In this document: positions 1-8,955 of the stretch, in pieces
Layout of the letters: each line of letters starts with the position of its first letter
Numbering within the stretch: position 1 is the stretch's first letter
NCBI RefSeq assembly: GCF_020024835.1
Contig: NZ_JAHHTD010000012.1
Span: 1-31,882 of the forward strand
DNA: 31,882 nucleotides
Direction: 5' to 3'
Source of the DNA: Campylobacter sp.
GTDB lineage: Bacteria; Campylobacterota; Campylobacteria; Campylobacterales; Campylobacteraceae
Translations under genes and position numbers: made by a program
Notes under the pieces: model-generated
What the model saw: the letters and a program-made list of their open reading frames with translations, nothing else
Told to the model about the DNA's origin: nothing
Databases searched by the model: none

Positions 1-61
1 CTTTTAGAAGTAGATAAAACATAATTTTTAACTTAAAAAAAGTGTTTTTATTTTAAAATTA

Positions 62-80
62 TTATTTAAATTTTAAATAA
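62..80. repeat. AT-only perfect inverted repeat upstream of the MATE gene
   Basis: Two 9-base arms, TTATTTAAA at 62-70 and TTTAAATAA at 72-80, are exact reverse complements around one central base. The repeat ends 9 bases before the ATG of the exporter, so it covers the place where a repressor could block transcription or the ribosome. In DNA this AT-rich a chance palindrome is possible. The role as an operator is only inferred. Confidence 0.4.
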
Positions 81-89
81 AGATTAATT

Positions 90-1406
90 ATGGCCTCTAA
101 ACAACTTTCGCTTAAACATCTTAGTATGCCTATATTGCTTGAGATGTTTTTAAGATATTTTTCGTTAATTATAAATACCATAATGGTTTCTCAATATTCT
201 AATTTTTTAGTTGGAGCTATGGGTGCTGGTAATCAAGTAGCAGATTTGTTTATTATAATTTTTAGTTTTTTAAGTGTAGGGTGTAGTGTAGTAATATCGC
301 AAGCCTTAGGAGCTAAAAATTATATTCTTGCTTTAAAAACGATTTATCAAAGTTTATTTTTAAATACCTTAATAGGCTTAGTATGCGGGGTATTAATTTT
401 TTGGTATGGAGAATTTTTACTCTATCTTTTGCAAATTCCGCAAGAACTTTTAAAAGATAGTCAAATTTATTTACAAATGCTAGCAATTTGTTTGTTTTTT
501 GACGCTATTGGCATAGTTTTAGCAGCAATTATACGAGTTTATAATATGGCTTATTGGGTTATGTTTGTAACTTTATTTATGAATATTGTGATTTTTATAG
601 GAAATTATTATGTTTTGCATTTTACTAAATTAGAGCTTTTTGGAGTAGGGCTTAGTAATATATTAGGTCGTATAGTTGCCTTTATAATGTTAGTTTGTAT
701 ATTTTCATTTAAACTCAAAATTCATCTAAAATTTAAAGAGATGATAAAATTTGAAAAAGAAGTTTTTAAAAAAATTTTTAATATAGGTGGCTTTGCAGCT
801 GGAGAACATTTAGTTTGGTTTGTCCAATATACTATAGCATTTGCTTTTGTAGCAAGTTTAGGTAAAGAAAATTTGAGTGTTCAAACAATTTATTTTCAAA
901 TATCATTACTTATTATGTTAATAGGGCAAGCAATCAGCGTAGCTAATGAGATTATCATTGGCAAATTAGTAGGTGCTAGATATTTAAATATCGCATATAA
1001 ACATACGTGGGTGGCGTTATATTTTAGTGTTATAGCAAGTGCTTTAGTGGCTTTGCTTAATTTTATTTTGCAAGATTTTACTATGGAAATGATTAAGCTT
1101 CAATATGACTTAAAAAAACTTATGGCACCACTTTTTACACTTTCTATTTTTTTAGAAATCTTTAGAACTTTTAATATAGTTATGGTTAATTCGCTTAGAG
1201 CCACAGCAGATGCAAGATTTCCTTTTTTAAGTGGAGTGGTATTTATGCTTGGTGTTTCTTTACCAGTAGGGTATGTATTGTGTTTTTATGCTGGATTTGG
1301 AATTTTAGGCATATGGATAGGATTTTGTGCTGATGAATGCTTAAGAGGAATTGTAAATTCATATAGATGGAAAAGTAAAAAATGGCAAAAAAATATTTTA
1401 GTATGA
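90..1406 (+). CDS. MATE-family multidrug/metabolite exporter
   Basis: Predicted polytopic inner-membrane transporter of 438 residues, the usual MATE length, expected to exchange Na+ or H+ for organic cations or drugs. The whole chain alternates hydrophobic helices with short loops and is compatible with 12 membrane segments in two six-helix halves. The N-terminal part has the typical MATE pattern: a helix beginning PILLEMFLRY, then a helix with MVSQYSNF, then GAMGAGNQVADLF. No soluble domain is attached. The start ATG has only a weak A-rich ribosome site. The 3' end overlaps the next gene by 25 bases, suggesting co-transcription. A palindrome lies just upstream. The family assignment is secure; the substrate cannot be told. 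Confidence 0.88.
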   Translation: MASKQLSLKHLSMPILLEMFLRYFSLIINTIMVSQYSNFLVGAMGAGNQVADLFIIIFSFLSVGCSVVISQALGAKNYILALKTIYQSLFLNTLIGLVCGVLIFWYGEFLLYLLQIPQELLKDSQIYLQMLAICLFFDAIGIVLAAIIRVYNMAYWVMFVTLFMNIVIFIGNYYVLHFTKLELFGVGLSNILGRIVAFIMLVCIFSFKLKIHLKFKEMIKFEKEVFKKIFNIGGFAAGEHLVWFVQYTIAFAFVASLGKENLSVQTIYFQISLLIMLIGQAISVANEIIIGKLVGARYLNIAYKHTWVALYFSVIASALVALLNFILQDFTMEMIKLQYDLKKLMAPLFTLSIFLEIFRTFNIVMVNSLRATADARFPFLSGVVFMLGVSLPVGYVLCFYAGFGILGIWIGFCADECLRGIVNSYRWKSKKWQKNILV

Positions 1407-2047
1407 GAGGTTTATTAAATTTTAAAGAATTTGAAATTCAATTTGAAAGAAAAAAGGTTAAGTATTTAAGATTAAAAATTGATAGAAATTTAGATCTTAA
1501 GCTTACTATTCCTTTGTATTATAAAGATACAAATGTATTTAATTTTTTAGAGAAAAATGAATCTTGGATTAAAAATAAATATAAAGAAATTTTATCTAAG
1601 AAAGAGGTTTTATCTAAAAATGAAATATATTTTTTAGGTAAAAAATATATTGTGATTTATGATGAAAAAAATATTAAAACTTTTATTAAAAAATCACAAA
1701 TTTTTACAAAAAATACTCAAGATTTAGAAAATTTTAAAAAGAAAAGTGCTAAAAAAATTTTTGAATTTTTAATAAAAAAATGGCAATTTGCCTTTGAAAA
1801 AAAAGTGCAAAAAATTAGCATAAAAACTATGGTTTCAAGATGGGGTTCTTGTAATCACAAAAAAGCTTATATTAATTTAAATTTAAAACTCATACAAAAA
1901 CCTGTAAAAGCTATAGAATATGTGATATTACACGAGCTTACGCATTTAGTTTATCCTCATCATAAAAAAGAATTTTATAATTTTTTATACAATTTAATGC
2001 CCGATTATAAAGAAAGAGAAATTTTGCTTAAAAATTTTACTTTTTGA
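1382..2047 (+). CDS. YgjP/DUF45-type zinc metallopeptidase
   Basis: Cytoplasmic protein of 221 residues with the layout of the YgjP (DUF45, SprT/M48-like) family. The C-terminal third has RWGSC at 153-157, then HELTH at 184-188 and a following histidine pair at 193-194. In this family HExxH plus the later histidine bind zinc. The N-terminal 130 residues are Lys-rich and less conserved. The chosen ATG lies inside the end of the exporter gene and has a GGA-containing ribosome site (GGAAAAG). An ATG at 1403, overlapping the exporter's TGA, is an alternative but has no visible ribosome site. Substrate and function are unknown. The metalloprotease fold is confident, activity is inferred. Confidence 0.8.
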   Translation: MAKKYFSMRGLLNFKEFEIQFERKKVKYLRLKIDRNLDLKLTIPLYYKDTNVFNFLEKNESWIKNKYKEILSKKEVLSKNEIYFLGKKYIVIYDEKNIKTFIKKSQIFTKNTQDLENFKKKSAKKIFEFLIKKWQFAFEKKVQKISIKTMVSRWGSCNHKKAYINLNLKLIQKPVKAIEYVILHELTHLVYPHHKKEFYNFLYNLMPDYKEREILLKNFTF

Positions 2048-2100
2048 GAAATTAAATAGAAAAAATTTAAATTGATATTTTTAAGCTTTCCTTAGAATTA

Positions 2101-2113
2101 AAATTGCTATATT
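2101..2113 (+). promoter_or_regulatory. Candidate extended -10 promoter for the hyp operon
   Basis: TGCTATATT at 2105-2113 matches an extended -10 element (TGnTATA), in the only real gap (about 97 bases) ahead of the tightly spaced block that runs to hypA. There is no good -35 at the right distance, which is usual for Campylobacter vegetative promoters. The element sits about 32 bases before the TTG start at 2145. Assignment rests on motif and position only. Confidence 0.4.
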
Positions 2114-2144
2114 TATGCTTTAATTTAATCTTTAAGGTTTTATT

Positions 2145-3662
2145 TTGTTTTTAGAAATTACTTTTGATTATAAATGTAAAAATAATATATTTGAATATCT
2201 TTTGTTTTATTATGCTCAAGATTATGATTATATTTTTGAGCAAAAAGATGGTAAGATTGTTATTAAAACAAATGGTGAGAAAGAGCAATTGCAAGCTTTT
2301 TGTAAAAATTTAGAAAAAATTAGTCATAGTATTTTTTTAGATAAATTTGATTTAAAAATAATAGATGAAAAGCTTGAAATTTTAAAACCTATTAAGAAAA
2401 ATTTTAGCACAAGAGCATTTTTAACAAGACTAAATGCTAATGCCTATACTCAAGGTGAGCTCATCGAAAATGAGTGGGGAGTCTTTGTCAAAGAAGAATT
2501 TAAAATTGAAAATGAATTTGTAAAAATTACTAAAGAAAATTTTAATATTTTTTTAAAAAAAGCTTTAGAAAAATTAAAAAACAAACAAAAAATAGAATAT
2601 AAAAATGATAAAGGAATTTATTCTTTTGAAATTTTTGATAAAAATTTAGATGATTTTTTAATGCCAAGTGATCCAAAGCATATAAATGCTTTTTTTTCTT
2701 GCAATGATGAGCAATTTAAAATCCTAGCAGGTCTTGAAAAGCCTTTAATGAAATTAAAATTTAATGCTATTTTTAGGCAAAATCACGATATTAAAAATAA
2801 TTATTTTAAAATTAAAATTTATGATAATTTATTTATTTTTGCTTTATGCTATGAGCTTGAAAAAGAGGGGGTAAAATTTTTAAATTTTAAAAAAATACAA
2901 CATTTTGAAGATGAATTTGAAGTAGCTTTAGTCGAAAAAAATATGTTTGTTTTAAGAGGTTTTGATTATATTTTACCTGAATTTAAAAATTTAATTTTTC
3001 AAAAAGAAGATAAAAATTATGCACGAATTTCTTGTGTATTATCTGATTTTAAAGAAAAAAAACCTTTGCTTTTAGAACTTAGTAAAAAATATGATGATAT
3101 TATATTATTAGATAAGCAAGTGAATTTATTAAAACTTAATTTACCAGCAAGTTTTAATGAATTTTATGAATTATCTAAACAAGATGAGACTGCTAAGAGA
3201 TTATTAGAAAATTATCAAAAAGAATTTGTATTACCGCAAATGAATTTTAATTTAAACAATAGTTTTTTTGGAATTTTTTGTATGATAGGGGTGATATTAG
3301 AGCTTGATAAAGAGCTTTTGCAAGCTGGATTAAAACTTTTATCTTTGTCAGATGAAAGTAAAATGACAAAGGGAGTTAGGATAGATTTTAAATTTAACAA
3401 TCAAAAAGAATTTGATTATGCTAAAACTTTAAAAAGCGTAATGAGCTTTAAATTAGCCGGTGTTGAAAATCAAATAATAGCTTTAGGCGTAATAGAATCT
3501 TTAGCTTATTTTTTAAGAGATATATTTGATGATTTAAAAGCAAAAGATCAAGCAGACTTTGTGGTATTAAGCGGTAGTTTGTTTGAGCATAAAAGTTTAA
3601 GTAAAAATATTTTTAAACATATACCATTTTTTAAGATAAGCGATGTCCCACTTTGGATATGA
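2145..3662 (+). CDS. HypF-like protein, probably a degenerate HypF paralogue
   Basis: Soluble protein of 505 residues, not from a family I know by name, but collinear with the neighbouring HypF in short segments. Residues 130-164 resemble the start of HypF's YrdC-like domain. Residues 188-210 align without gaps to HypF 270-292, sharing K, L, KP, LK and I. Residues 259-280 match the linker pattern A-x-V...MF.LR...P. Residues 446-491 match HypF 662-701, with LSG..F..K.L shared. The N-terminus has an acylphosphatase-like beta/alpha order but no VQGVGFRPF. All four CxxC zinc-finger pairs, the HHYAH motif and the DGTGYGDDG loop are missing, so a catalytic HypF role is unlikely; a scaffold or regulatory partner is my inference. 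Start is TTG, chosen for AAGG at 2134-2137. The 3' end overlaps hypF by 20 bases, suggesting translational coupling. Confidence 0.6.
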   Translation: MFLEITFDYKCKNNIFEYLLFYYAQDYDYIFEQKDGKIVIKTNGEKEQLQAFCKNLEKISHSIFLDKFDLKIIDEKLEILKPIKKNFSTRAFLTRLNANAYTQGELIENEWGVFVKEEFKIENEFVKITKENFNIFLKKALEKLKNKQKIEYKNDKGIYSFEIFDKNLDDFLMPSDPKHINAFFSCNDEQFKILAGLEKPLMKLKFNAIFRQNHDIKNNYFKIKIYDNLFIFALCYELEKEGVKFLNFKKIQHFEDEFEVALVEKNMFVLRGFDYILPEFKNLIFQKEDKNYARISCVLSDFKEKKPLLLELSKKYDDIILLDKQVNLLKLNLPASFNEFYELSKQDETAKRLLENYQKEFVLPQMNFNLNNSFFGIFCMIGVILELDKELLQAGLKLLSLSDESKMTKGVRIDFKFNNQKEFDYAKTLKSVMSFKLAGVENQIIALGVIESLAYFLRDIFDDLKAKDQADFVVLSGSLFEHKSLSKNIFKHIPFFKISDVPLWI

Positions 3663-5841
3663 ACTTTGCATTAAAGGATTAGTTCAAGGGGTTGGTTTTA
3701 GACCTTTTGTTTATAATCTAGCTAAAAAACTAAATCTTTATGGAGAAGTTTATAATAACAGCTTAGGAGTGATTATAAGACTTCAATGCGAAGAGCTTTT
3801 GCTAAAAAATTTTAAAAATCAATTATTAAAACAGCTACCAAAATTAGCAAGAATCGATCAAATACAAATTCTAAAAGTAAATTTTCAAAAAAAATATGAA
3901 GATTTTTCTATAAGCTCATCTAAAGATACTATTAAATTTAGTCCTATTTTAAGTGATTTTTCACTTTGTAAAGACTGCCAAGATGAATTTTATGATAAAA
4001 AAAATCCTCGTTATAAATATCCTTTTATTACTTGTATTAATTGCGGTCCTAGATTTTCGATTATCAAAAAACTTCCATATGACAGGATAAACACTTCTAT
4101 GGATAAATTTAATATGTGTTCTTTTTGCAAAAATGAATACAAAGATCCTTCAAATAGACGCTTTCACGCACAGCCATTGTCTTGTCCTAAATGTAAAATT
4201 AGTATTTTTTTAAAAGATAAAAATAAAAATATATTAGCAAAAGATGAGCAAGCTTTTTTTATGCTTTCTAAATTTTTAAATGAAGGTAAGATTATCGCTT
4301 TAAAGGGTATGGGCGGATTTCATCTAATTTGTGATAGCACAAATGAAAATACCATTAATGAATTAAGAAAAAGAAAAAATCGCAAAAAAAAACCTTTTGC
4401 TATTATGGTAAAAGATATACAAATGGCAAAAAAATTAGCTCATATTGATAAAAATGAAGCAAAACTTTTGCAGTCAAATTTAAAGCCTATTGTGATATTA
4501 AAAAGCAAAAATATTTTAAAAAATTTAGCTCCAGATACAGATAAAATAGGCATTATGTTAGCTTATATGGGAACACATTTGTTATTATTTGATTATTTTG
4601 ATAAACCTATTGTGGCAACTAGTGCAAATCTTAGCTCACAAAGTATTATTTTTAAAGAGCAAAAACTTTTAGATAAACTTCATAATGTATTTGATTTTTA
4701 TCTTGATTATGATAGAGATATTATAAATTCAAGTGATGATAGCATTGCTCAAGTGATTGATGATAAGGTAATGTTTTTAAGGACTTCTAGAGGCTTAAAT
4801 CCTTTTTATTATCATTGTAAAAATATTTTTAATTGTGATGAAAATATTCTTGCTTTAGGTAGTGAATTAAAAAATGAATTTGCTTGTTTTTTTAAAGGTC
4901 AAATTTTCATATCTCCTTATATGGGAGATATGAAAGATTTAGATATTCAAGATAGATTTTCTAAAATGTTAAATTTTTTAAAAAATTCTTATGAGCTTGA
5001 ATTTGATCAAGTTTTATGCGATAAGCATCCACATTTTTCATATATAAAAGATTTTAAAAATTATAAAAAATATTTTATACAACATCATTATGCACATTTA
5101 TGTGCGTGTTTATTTGAACATAAAATTTATGATGAAGATGTTATAGCTTTTATTTTTGATGGGACAGGATATGGAGATGATGGCAATATTTGGGGTGGAG
5201 AAATTTTTAAAGCAAATTTAAAATCTTATGAAAGATTAATTCACTTTAAAACTTTTAAACTTATAAATAGCGATATTAAAAATATATTAAATTTAGCTTT
5301 AGCTTTAATTTTTAATTTCAAATTAGAAAAAGAAGCAAAAAAAATTTTATCTAAATTAGATACTATAAAATTAGAAAATTTACATAAAATTTATGATCAA
5401 AGCACTTTATACACCAGCTCACTTGGTAGAATTATCGACGCTTTTGGAGTTATTGCTTTTGATATAAAAAAGCTTGATTATGAAGCACAAGTTGGATTAT
5501 TGTTTGAAAAATATTACAATCAAGACCTTGATTATAGTTATAAATTTGATATAAAAGAAAATGAAATTTGTATTAAAAATGCTTTTTTGCAGGCACTAAA
5601 AGATGATGATAAAAGTAAAATTAGTACAGGATTGCTAAATGGCATAGCTAATTTAATTATTGAAATTTCAAATTCTTATACACAAAAAATTATTTTAAGT
5701 GGTGGTGTGTTTCAAAATAAAACCTTGCTTACTATTTTAAATAAAAAACAATTTTCTTATAAAACTTCTTTAAGATTTCCTTGTAATGATAGTTCTATAG
5801 CCTTAGGACAACTTGTGCATTATTTATCATTAAAAACTTGA
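3643..5841 (+). CDS. hypF: HypF carbamoyltransferase, [NiFe]-hydrogenase maturation
   Basis: HypF (732 residues, close to the usual ~750) makes the thiocarbamate on HypE from carbamoyl phosphate, the source of the cyanide ligands of the [NiFe] centre. Domains are clear in order. An acylphosphatase domain has VQGVGFRPF at 14-22. Two zinc fingers use CxxC pairs at 109/112, 131/134, 159/162 and 181/184. A YrdC-like domain spans about 200-385, with the basic stretch RKRKNRKKKPF at 242-252. A Kae1-like domain has HHYAH at 481-485, FDGTGYGDDG at 505-514 and LSGGVFQN at 685-692. The start overlaps the upstream HypF-like gene. A run of nine A at 4384-4392 encodes part of the Lys-rich stretch. Intact, all expected motifs present. 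Confidence 0.96.
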   Translation: MSHFGYELCIKGLVQGVGFRPFVYNLAKKLNLYGEVYNNSLGVIIRLQCEELLLKNFKNQLLKQLPKLARIDQIQILKVNFQKKYEDFSISSSKDTIKFSPILSDFSLCKDCQDEFYDKKNPRYKYPFITCINCGPRFSIIKKLPYDRINTSMDKFNMCSFCKNEYKDPSNRRFHAQPLSCPKCKISIFLKDKNKNILAKDEQAFFMLSKFLNEGKIIALKGMGGFHLICDSTNENTINELRKRKNRKKKPFAIMVKDIQMAKKLAHIDKNEAKLLQSNLKPIVILKSKNILKNLAPDTDKIGIMLAYMGTHLLLFDYFDKPIVATSANLSSQSIIFKEQKLLDKLHNVFDFYLDYDRDIINSSDDSIAQVIDDKVMFLRTSRGLNPFYYHCKNIFNCDENILALGSELKNEFACFFKGQIFISPYMGDMKDLDIQDRFSKMLNFLKNSYELEFDQVLCDKHPHFSYIKDFKNYKKYFIQHHYAHLCACLFEHKIYDEDVIAFIFDGTGYGDDGNIWGGEIFKANLKSYERLIHFKTFKLINSDIKNILNLALALIFNFKLEKEAKKILSKLDTIKLENLHKIYDQSTLYTSSLGRIIDAFGVIAFDIKKLDYEAQVGLLFEKYYNQDLDYSYKFDIKENEICIKNAFLQALKDDDKSKISTGLLNGIANLIIEISNSYTQKIILSGGVFQNKTLLTILNKKQFSYKTSLRFPCNDSSIALGQLVHYLSLKT

Positions 5842-5899
5842 TAAAACTCATAAATTTTTAATACTTTTAAAGATAAAATAAAACAAAAAAAGGATTAAT

Positions 5900-6622
5900 A
5901 TGTGTAAAGATTGTGGTTGCTCTATAAGCGAACATAAACATCATAATGAAAACCTTGCCTTAAAAGATGAAAAAACTATTAGTGTTATTAGTAAAATTTT
6001 GTCAAAAAATGACCATCAAGCTACTCATAATAGAGAACATTTTAATAAGCATAAGAATTTATGTATTAATCTAATGAGCTCTCCTGGAAGTGGAAAAACT
6101 ACACTTTTAGAAGAAACTATAAAAACTTTAAATGATGAATTAAAAATCGCCGTCATTGAAGGGGATTTAGAGACAAATAATGACGCAAATCGTATCAAAA
6201 ATGCAGGTGCTTTAGCCCATCAAATCACCACAGGTCAAACCTGTCATTTAGACGCTTTTATGATACACGAAGCTTTGCATAATTTTAAACTAGATGAACT
6301 TGATATTGTGTTTATAGAAAATGTGGGAAATTTAGTTTGCCCTGCAAGCTATGATTTAGGCGAGCATTTGAATGTCGTTTTACTTTCAGTAACAGAAGGC
6401 CATGATAAAGTTGAAAAATATCCTGTAATGTTTAGAAAAGCTGATTTGCTTATTGTTACTAAAGCTGACTTAGCTCAATATTTTGACTTTGATTTTGAGC
6501 AAGTTTCACTAGCAGCTAAGAGATTAAATCCTAAAATAGATATAATGATTTTAGATAGCAAAACAAGAACAGGTTTTAATCTATGGATTGATTATTTAAA
6601 AATAAAAAAGGAATTAAATTAA
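5900..6622 (+). CDS. hypB: HypB nickel-inserting GTPase
   Basis: HypB (240 residues) is the GTPase that, with HypA, delivers nickel to the hydrogenase large subunit. The N-terminus MCKDCGC carries the CxxCGC high-affinity nickel site, followed by a short His-rich patch (EHKHH). The G domain has SSPGSGKTT around K66, the metal-binding C115-H116, C147 in NLVCPASYDLGE, and TKAD at 187-190 for guanine recognition. AAAGGATT precedes the ATG. A 58-base gap separates it from hypF, and its stop codon shares one base with the hypC start. Identity is certain. In urease-positive relatives HypA/HypB may also serve urease, which is family knowledge rather than something seen here. Confidence 0.97.
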   Translation: MCKDCGCSISEHKHHNENLALKDEKTISVISKILSKNDHQATHNREHFNKHKNLCINLMSSPGSGKTTLLEETIKTLNDELKIAVIEGDLETNNDANRIKNAGALAHQITTGQTCHLDAFMIHEALHNFKLDELDIVFIENVGNLVCPASYDLGEHLNVVLLSVTEGHDKVEKYPVMFRKADLLIVTKADLAQYFDFDFEQVSLAAKRLNPKIDIMILDSKTRTGFNLWIDYLKIKKELN

Positions 6623-6903
6623 TGTGTCTTTCAATACCTTCTAAAATTTTAGAAATTGATGAATTAAATTCGGCTGTAGTGGAAACTTTAGGTGTAAAAA
6701 GGCGAGTAAGTTTAGATTTGATAAGTGAGCCTTTAGAAATTGGCGATTATGTTTTAATCCACGTTGGTTTTGCGATGGAAAAAATAGATATCCAAGCTGC
6801 CCAAGAAAGTTTAAAGATTTATGCAGATATTGCACATAAAATGGATAATGGCAAAATTAATGACTATGAAGGAGATATGGGTTTAAAAGATGGATTTAAT
6901 TAA
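6622..6903 (+). CDS. hypC: HypC hydrogenase maturation chaperone
   Basis: HypC (93 residues) is the small OB-fold chaperone that, with HypD, carries the Fe(CN)2CO unit and then binds the immature hydrogenase large subunit. The essential second-position cysteine is present in MCLSIPSKILEID, and DYVLIHVGFAMEKID is the conserved core. The ATG overlaps the last base of hypB and has AAGGA upstream. The end overlaps hypD by 14 bases. The C-terminal tail is acidic and Gly-rich. Its size and motifs are normal, with no oddities. Confidence 0.97.
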   Translation: MCLSIPSKILEIDELNSAVVETLGVKRRVSLDLISEPLEIGDYVLIHVGFAMEKIDIQAAQESLKIYADIAHKMDNGKINDYEGDMGLKDGFN

Positions 6904-7975
6904 TGATTTTAGAGACAAAGAAAGAATTTTAACTTTAAAAGAACTGATTGCTTCTAAAGCTACTAAGCCTATTAATATAATGGAAATTTGTGGCGGTCAT
7001 ACTCATAGTATTATGAAATTTGCCTTACCAAGTTTGCTTCCAAAAAGTATTAATTTTATACATGGACCAGGGTGTCCTGTGTGTGTGATGCCAAGAAAAC
7101 GTATTGATATAGCTTTAAAGCTTGCTAGTATGCCAAATACAATTTTTTGTGTTTTAGGAGATATGTTAAAAATTCCAGGAAGCTACGAAAGTTTAATCGA
7201 TCTTAGAGCAAAAGGTGCTGATATTAAAGCGCTTTATACTCCTTTAGAAGTTATTGATATTGCTTTAAAAAATCAAGATAAAAATATTATTTTTTTCGCC
7301 ATAGGCTTTGAAACGACAACTCCTATGAGTGCTTTAATCATTCAAAAAAGTATAAAATTAAAATTAAAAAATTTATTTTTTCATATTAATCATGTGTTAG
7401 TACCACCTGCGATAGAAGCTATTATGCAAGATAAAAAAGTTAAAATAGATGCTTTTTTAGGTCCTTCGCATGTTAGCGTAATAACTGGTTTAAATATTTA
7501 CAAGCCAATAGCTCATAAATACAAAACTCCTATAGCAGTAAGTGGCTTTGAACCTGTAGATATTATGCTTGGCATATTAAATATAATAGAACAAATTAAT
7601 GCTAATACTTATGAGGTGTATAATGAATATCATAGGGTTGTTAGCGAAGAAGGAAATAAAAAAGCTCAAGAGCTTATAAAAAATTTTTTCAATCCCTGTG
7701 ATTTTGAATTTAGAGGACTTGGGATTGTCAAAAATGGTGGGCTTTGTCTTAAAGATGAGTATAGTTTTTTAGACGCTAATAAAATGTTTGATTGCGAAGT
7801 AGAAAGTAAAGATGAAAGCAAAGCTTGTATATGTGGTCAAATTTTAAGAGGACTAGCAAAACCTTATGATTGTAAAGTTTTTGCTAAAGTATGCACTCCT
7901 AAAAACCCAATAGGAAGCTGTATGGTATCTAGCGAAGGAGCTTGTGCAGCTTATTATAAGTATTATCAAAACTAA
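6890..7975 (+). CDS. hypD: HypD iron-sulfur maturation protein
   Basis: HypD (361 residues) is the redox-active scaffold on which iron receives its CN and CO ligands, in complex with HypC. EICGGHTHS places the key cysteine at 34. GPGCPVCV gives C62 and C65, the CxxC thiol pair. The C-terminal cluster-binding region has cysteines at 313, 315, 328, 335, 344 and 352, including KVCTPKNPIGSC; family members use four of these for a [4Fe-4S] cluster. The start overlaps hypC by 14 bases with a GGAGATATGGG region upstream, so translation is likely coupled. Length is normal. Confidence 0.96.
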   Translation: MDLINDFRDKERILTLKELIASKATKPINIMEICGGHTHSIMKFALPSLLPKSINFIHGPGCPVCVMPRKRIDIALKLASMPNTIFCVLGDMLKIPGSYESLIDLRAKGADIKALYTPLEVIDIALKNQDKNIIFFAIGFETTTPMSALIIQKSIKLKLKNLFFHINHVLVPPAIEAIMQDKKVKIDAFLGPSHVSVITGLNIYKPIAHKYKTPIAVSGFEPVDIMLGILNIIEQINANTYEVYNEYHRVVSEEGNKKAQELIKNFFNPCDFEFRGLGIVKNGGLCLKDEYSFLDANKMFDCEVESKDESKACICGQILRGLAKPYDCKVFAKVCTPKNPIGSCMVSSEGACAAYYKYYQN

Positions 7976-7983
7976 GGATTTAA

Positions 7984-8955
7984 ATGGATAAAATTACTTT
8001 AGCTCATGGTGGTGGTGGCGATGAAATGAATGCTTTAATTAGTGAAATTTTTTCTATTTTTGATAATGATATATTAAGAGAATCAAACGATGCAGCAATA
8101 TTAAACGACATAGCTTTTAGCACGGATTCTTTTGTATTAAATCCTATTTTCTTAAAAGATATTGATATAGGAAAATTATCTGTTTGTGGAAGTGCAAATG
8201 ATGTTTTGATGGTGGGAGCAAAACCACTTTATTTGTCTTTAGCTTTAATTTTAGAGGAAGGATTTGAGTTTGATAGTTTAAAAACTATCTTAAATTCTAT
8301 TAAAAAAGAATGCTTAAAATCAGATATAAAATTAGTTTGTGGAGATACTAAAGTTGTCCCTAAAAATAAAGGCGATAAAATTTATATTAATACTTCTTGT
8401 GTAGGTAAAATTATTAAAAAAATATCCACAAAAGATATACAAAGCAACTTAAGTATAATAGTTTCAAGAGATATTGGAACCCACGGATGTGCTGTTTTAG
8501 TTGAAAGAAATAATTTACAAGCTAATATAAAAAGTGATTGTAAGAATTTAAAAGCTGAAGTAGAAGCTCTTTTAAAAGCAAATATCAAAGTAAAAGCTAT
8601 GCGTGATGCTACACGCGGAGGGCTTAGTGCGGTGTTAAATGAATGGAGTTTATTAAGTGGTTTTGAACTTTTAGTGTATGAAGAAAAAATTCCAGTTTGT
8701 GATGAAGTTTTAGGAGTGTGTGAGCTTTTTGGATATGAGCCTTATGAACTTGCAAATGAAGGAACTTTTGTTTTATGTGTGGAAAAAGAAGATGAGTATC
8801 GTGCTTTAGAAATCTTAAAAAAATTTAATCATAATGCAAGTATTATAGGTGAAGTTACTACTATAAAAAAATCAAGAGTAATTTTAGAAAATAGCTATGG
8901 GGCAAGACGTATTTTAGAAGCTCCTAAGGGTGAACTCTTACCGAGAATTTGTTAA
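7984..8955 (+). CDS. hypE: HypE thiocyanate-forming carbamoyl dehydratase
   Basis: HypE (323 residues) is the ATP-dependent PurM-like enzyme that accepts carbamoyl from HypF on its C-terminal cysteine and dehydrates it to thiocyanate. The N-terminal LAHGGGGDEM is the Gly-rich ATP-binding signature. DATRGGLSAVLNEW lies in the middle of the PurM-like C-domain. The protein ends in PRIC, the terminal catalytic cysteine typical of the family. It starts 8 bases after hypD with AAGGATTTAA as ribosome site, and its stop shares one base with hypA. Confidence 0.97.
   Translation: MDKITLAHGGGGDEMNALISEIFSIFDNDILRESNDAAILNDIAFSTDSFVLNPIFLKDIDIGKLSVCGSANDVLMVGAKPLYLSLALILEEGFEFDSLKTILNSIKKECLKSDIKLVCGDTKVVPKNKGDKIYINTSCVGKIIKKISTKDIQSNLSIIVSRDIGTHGCAVLVERNNLQANIKSDCKNLKAEVEALLKANIKVKAMRDATRGGLSAVLNEWSLLSGFELLVYEEKIPVCDEVLGVCELFGYEPYELANEGTFVLCVEKEDEYRALEILKKFNHNASIIGEVTTIKKSRVILENSYGARRILEAPKGELLPRIC

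Noticed and set aside
1..24. Frame 1 reads LLEVDKT then stop, perhaps the end of an upstream gene.
   Set aside because: Only seven codons are visible and nothing identifies them; too short to call.
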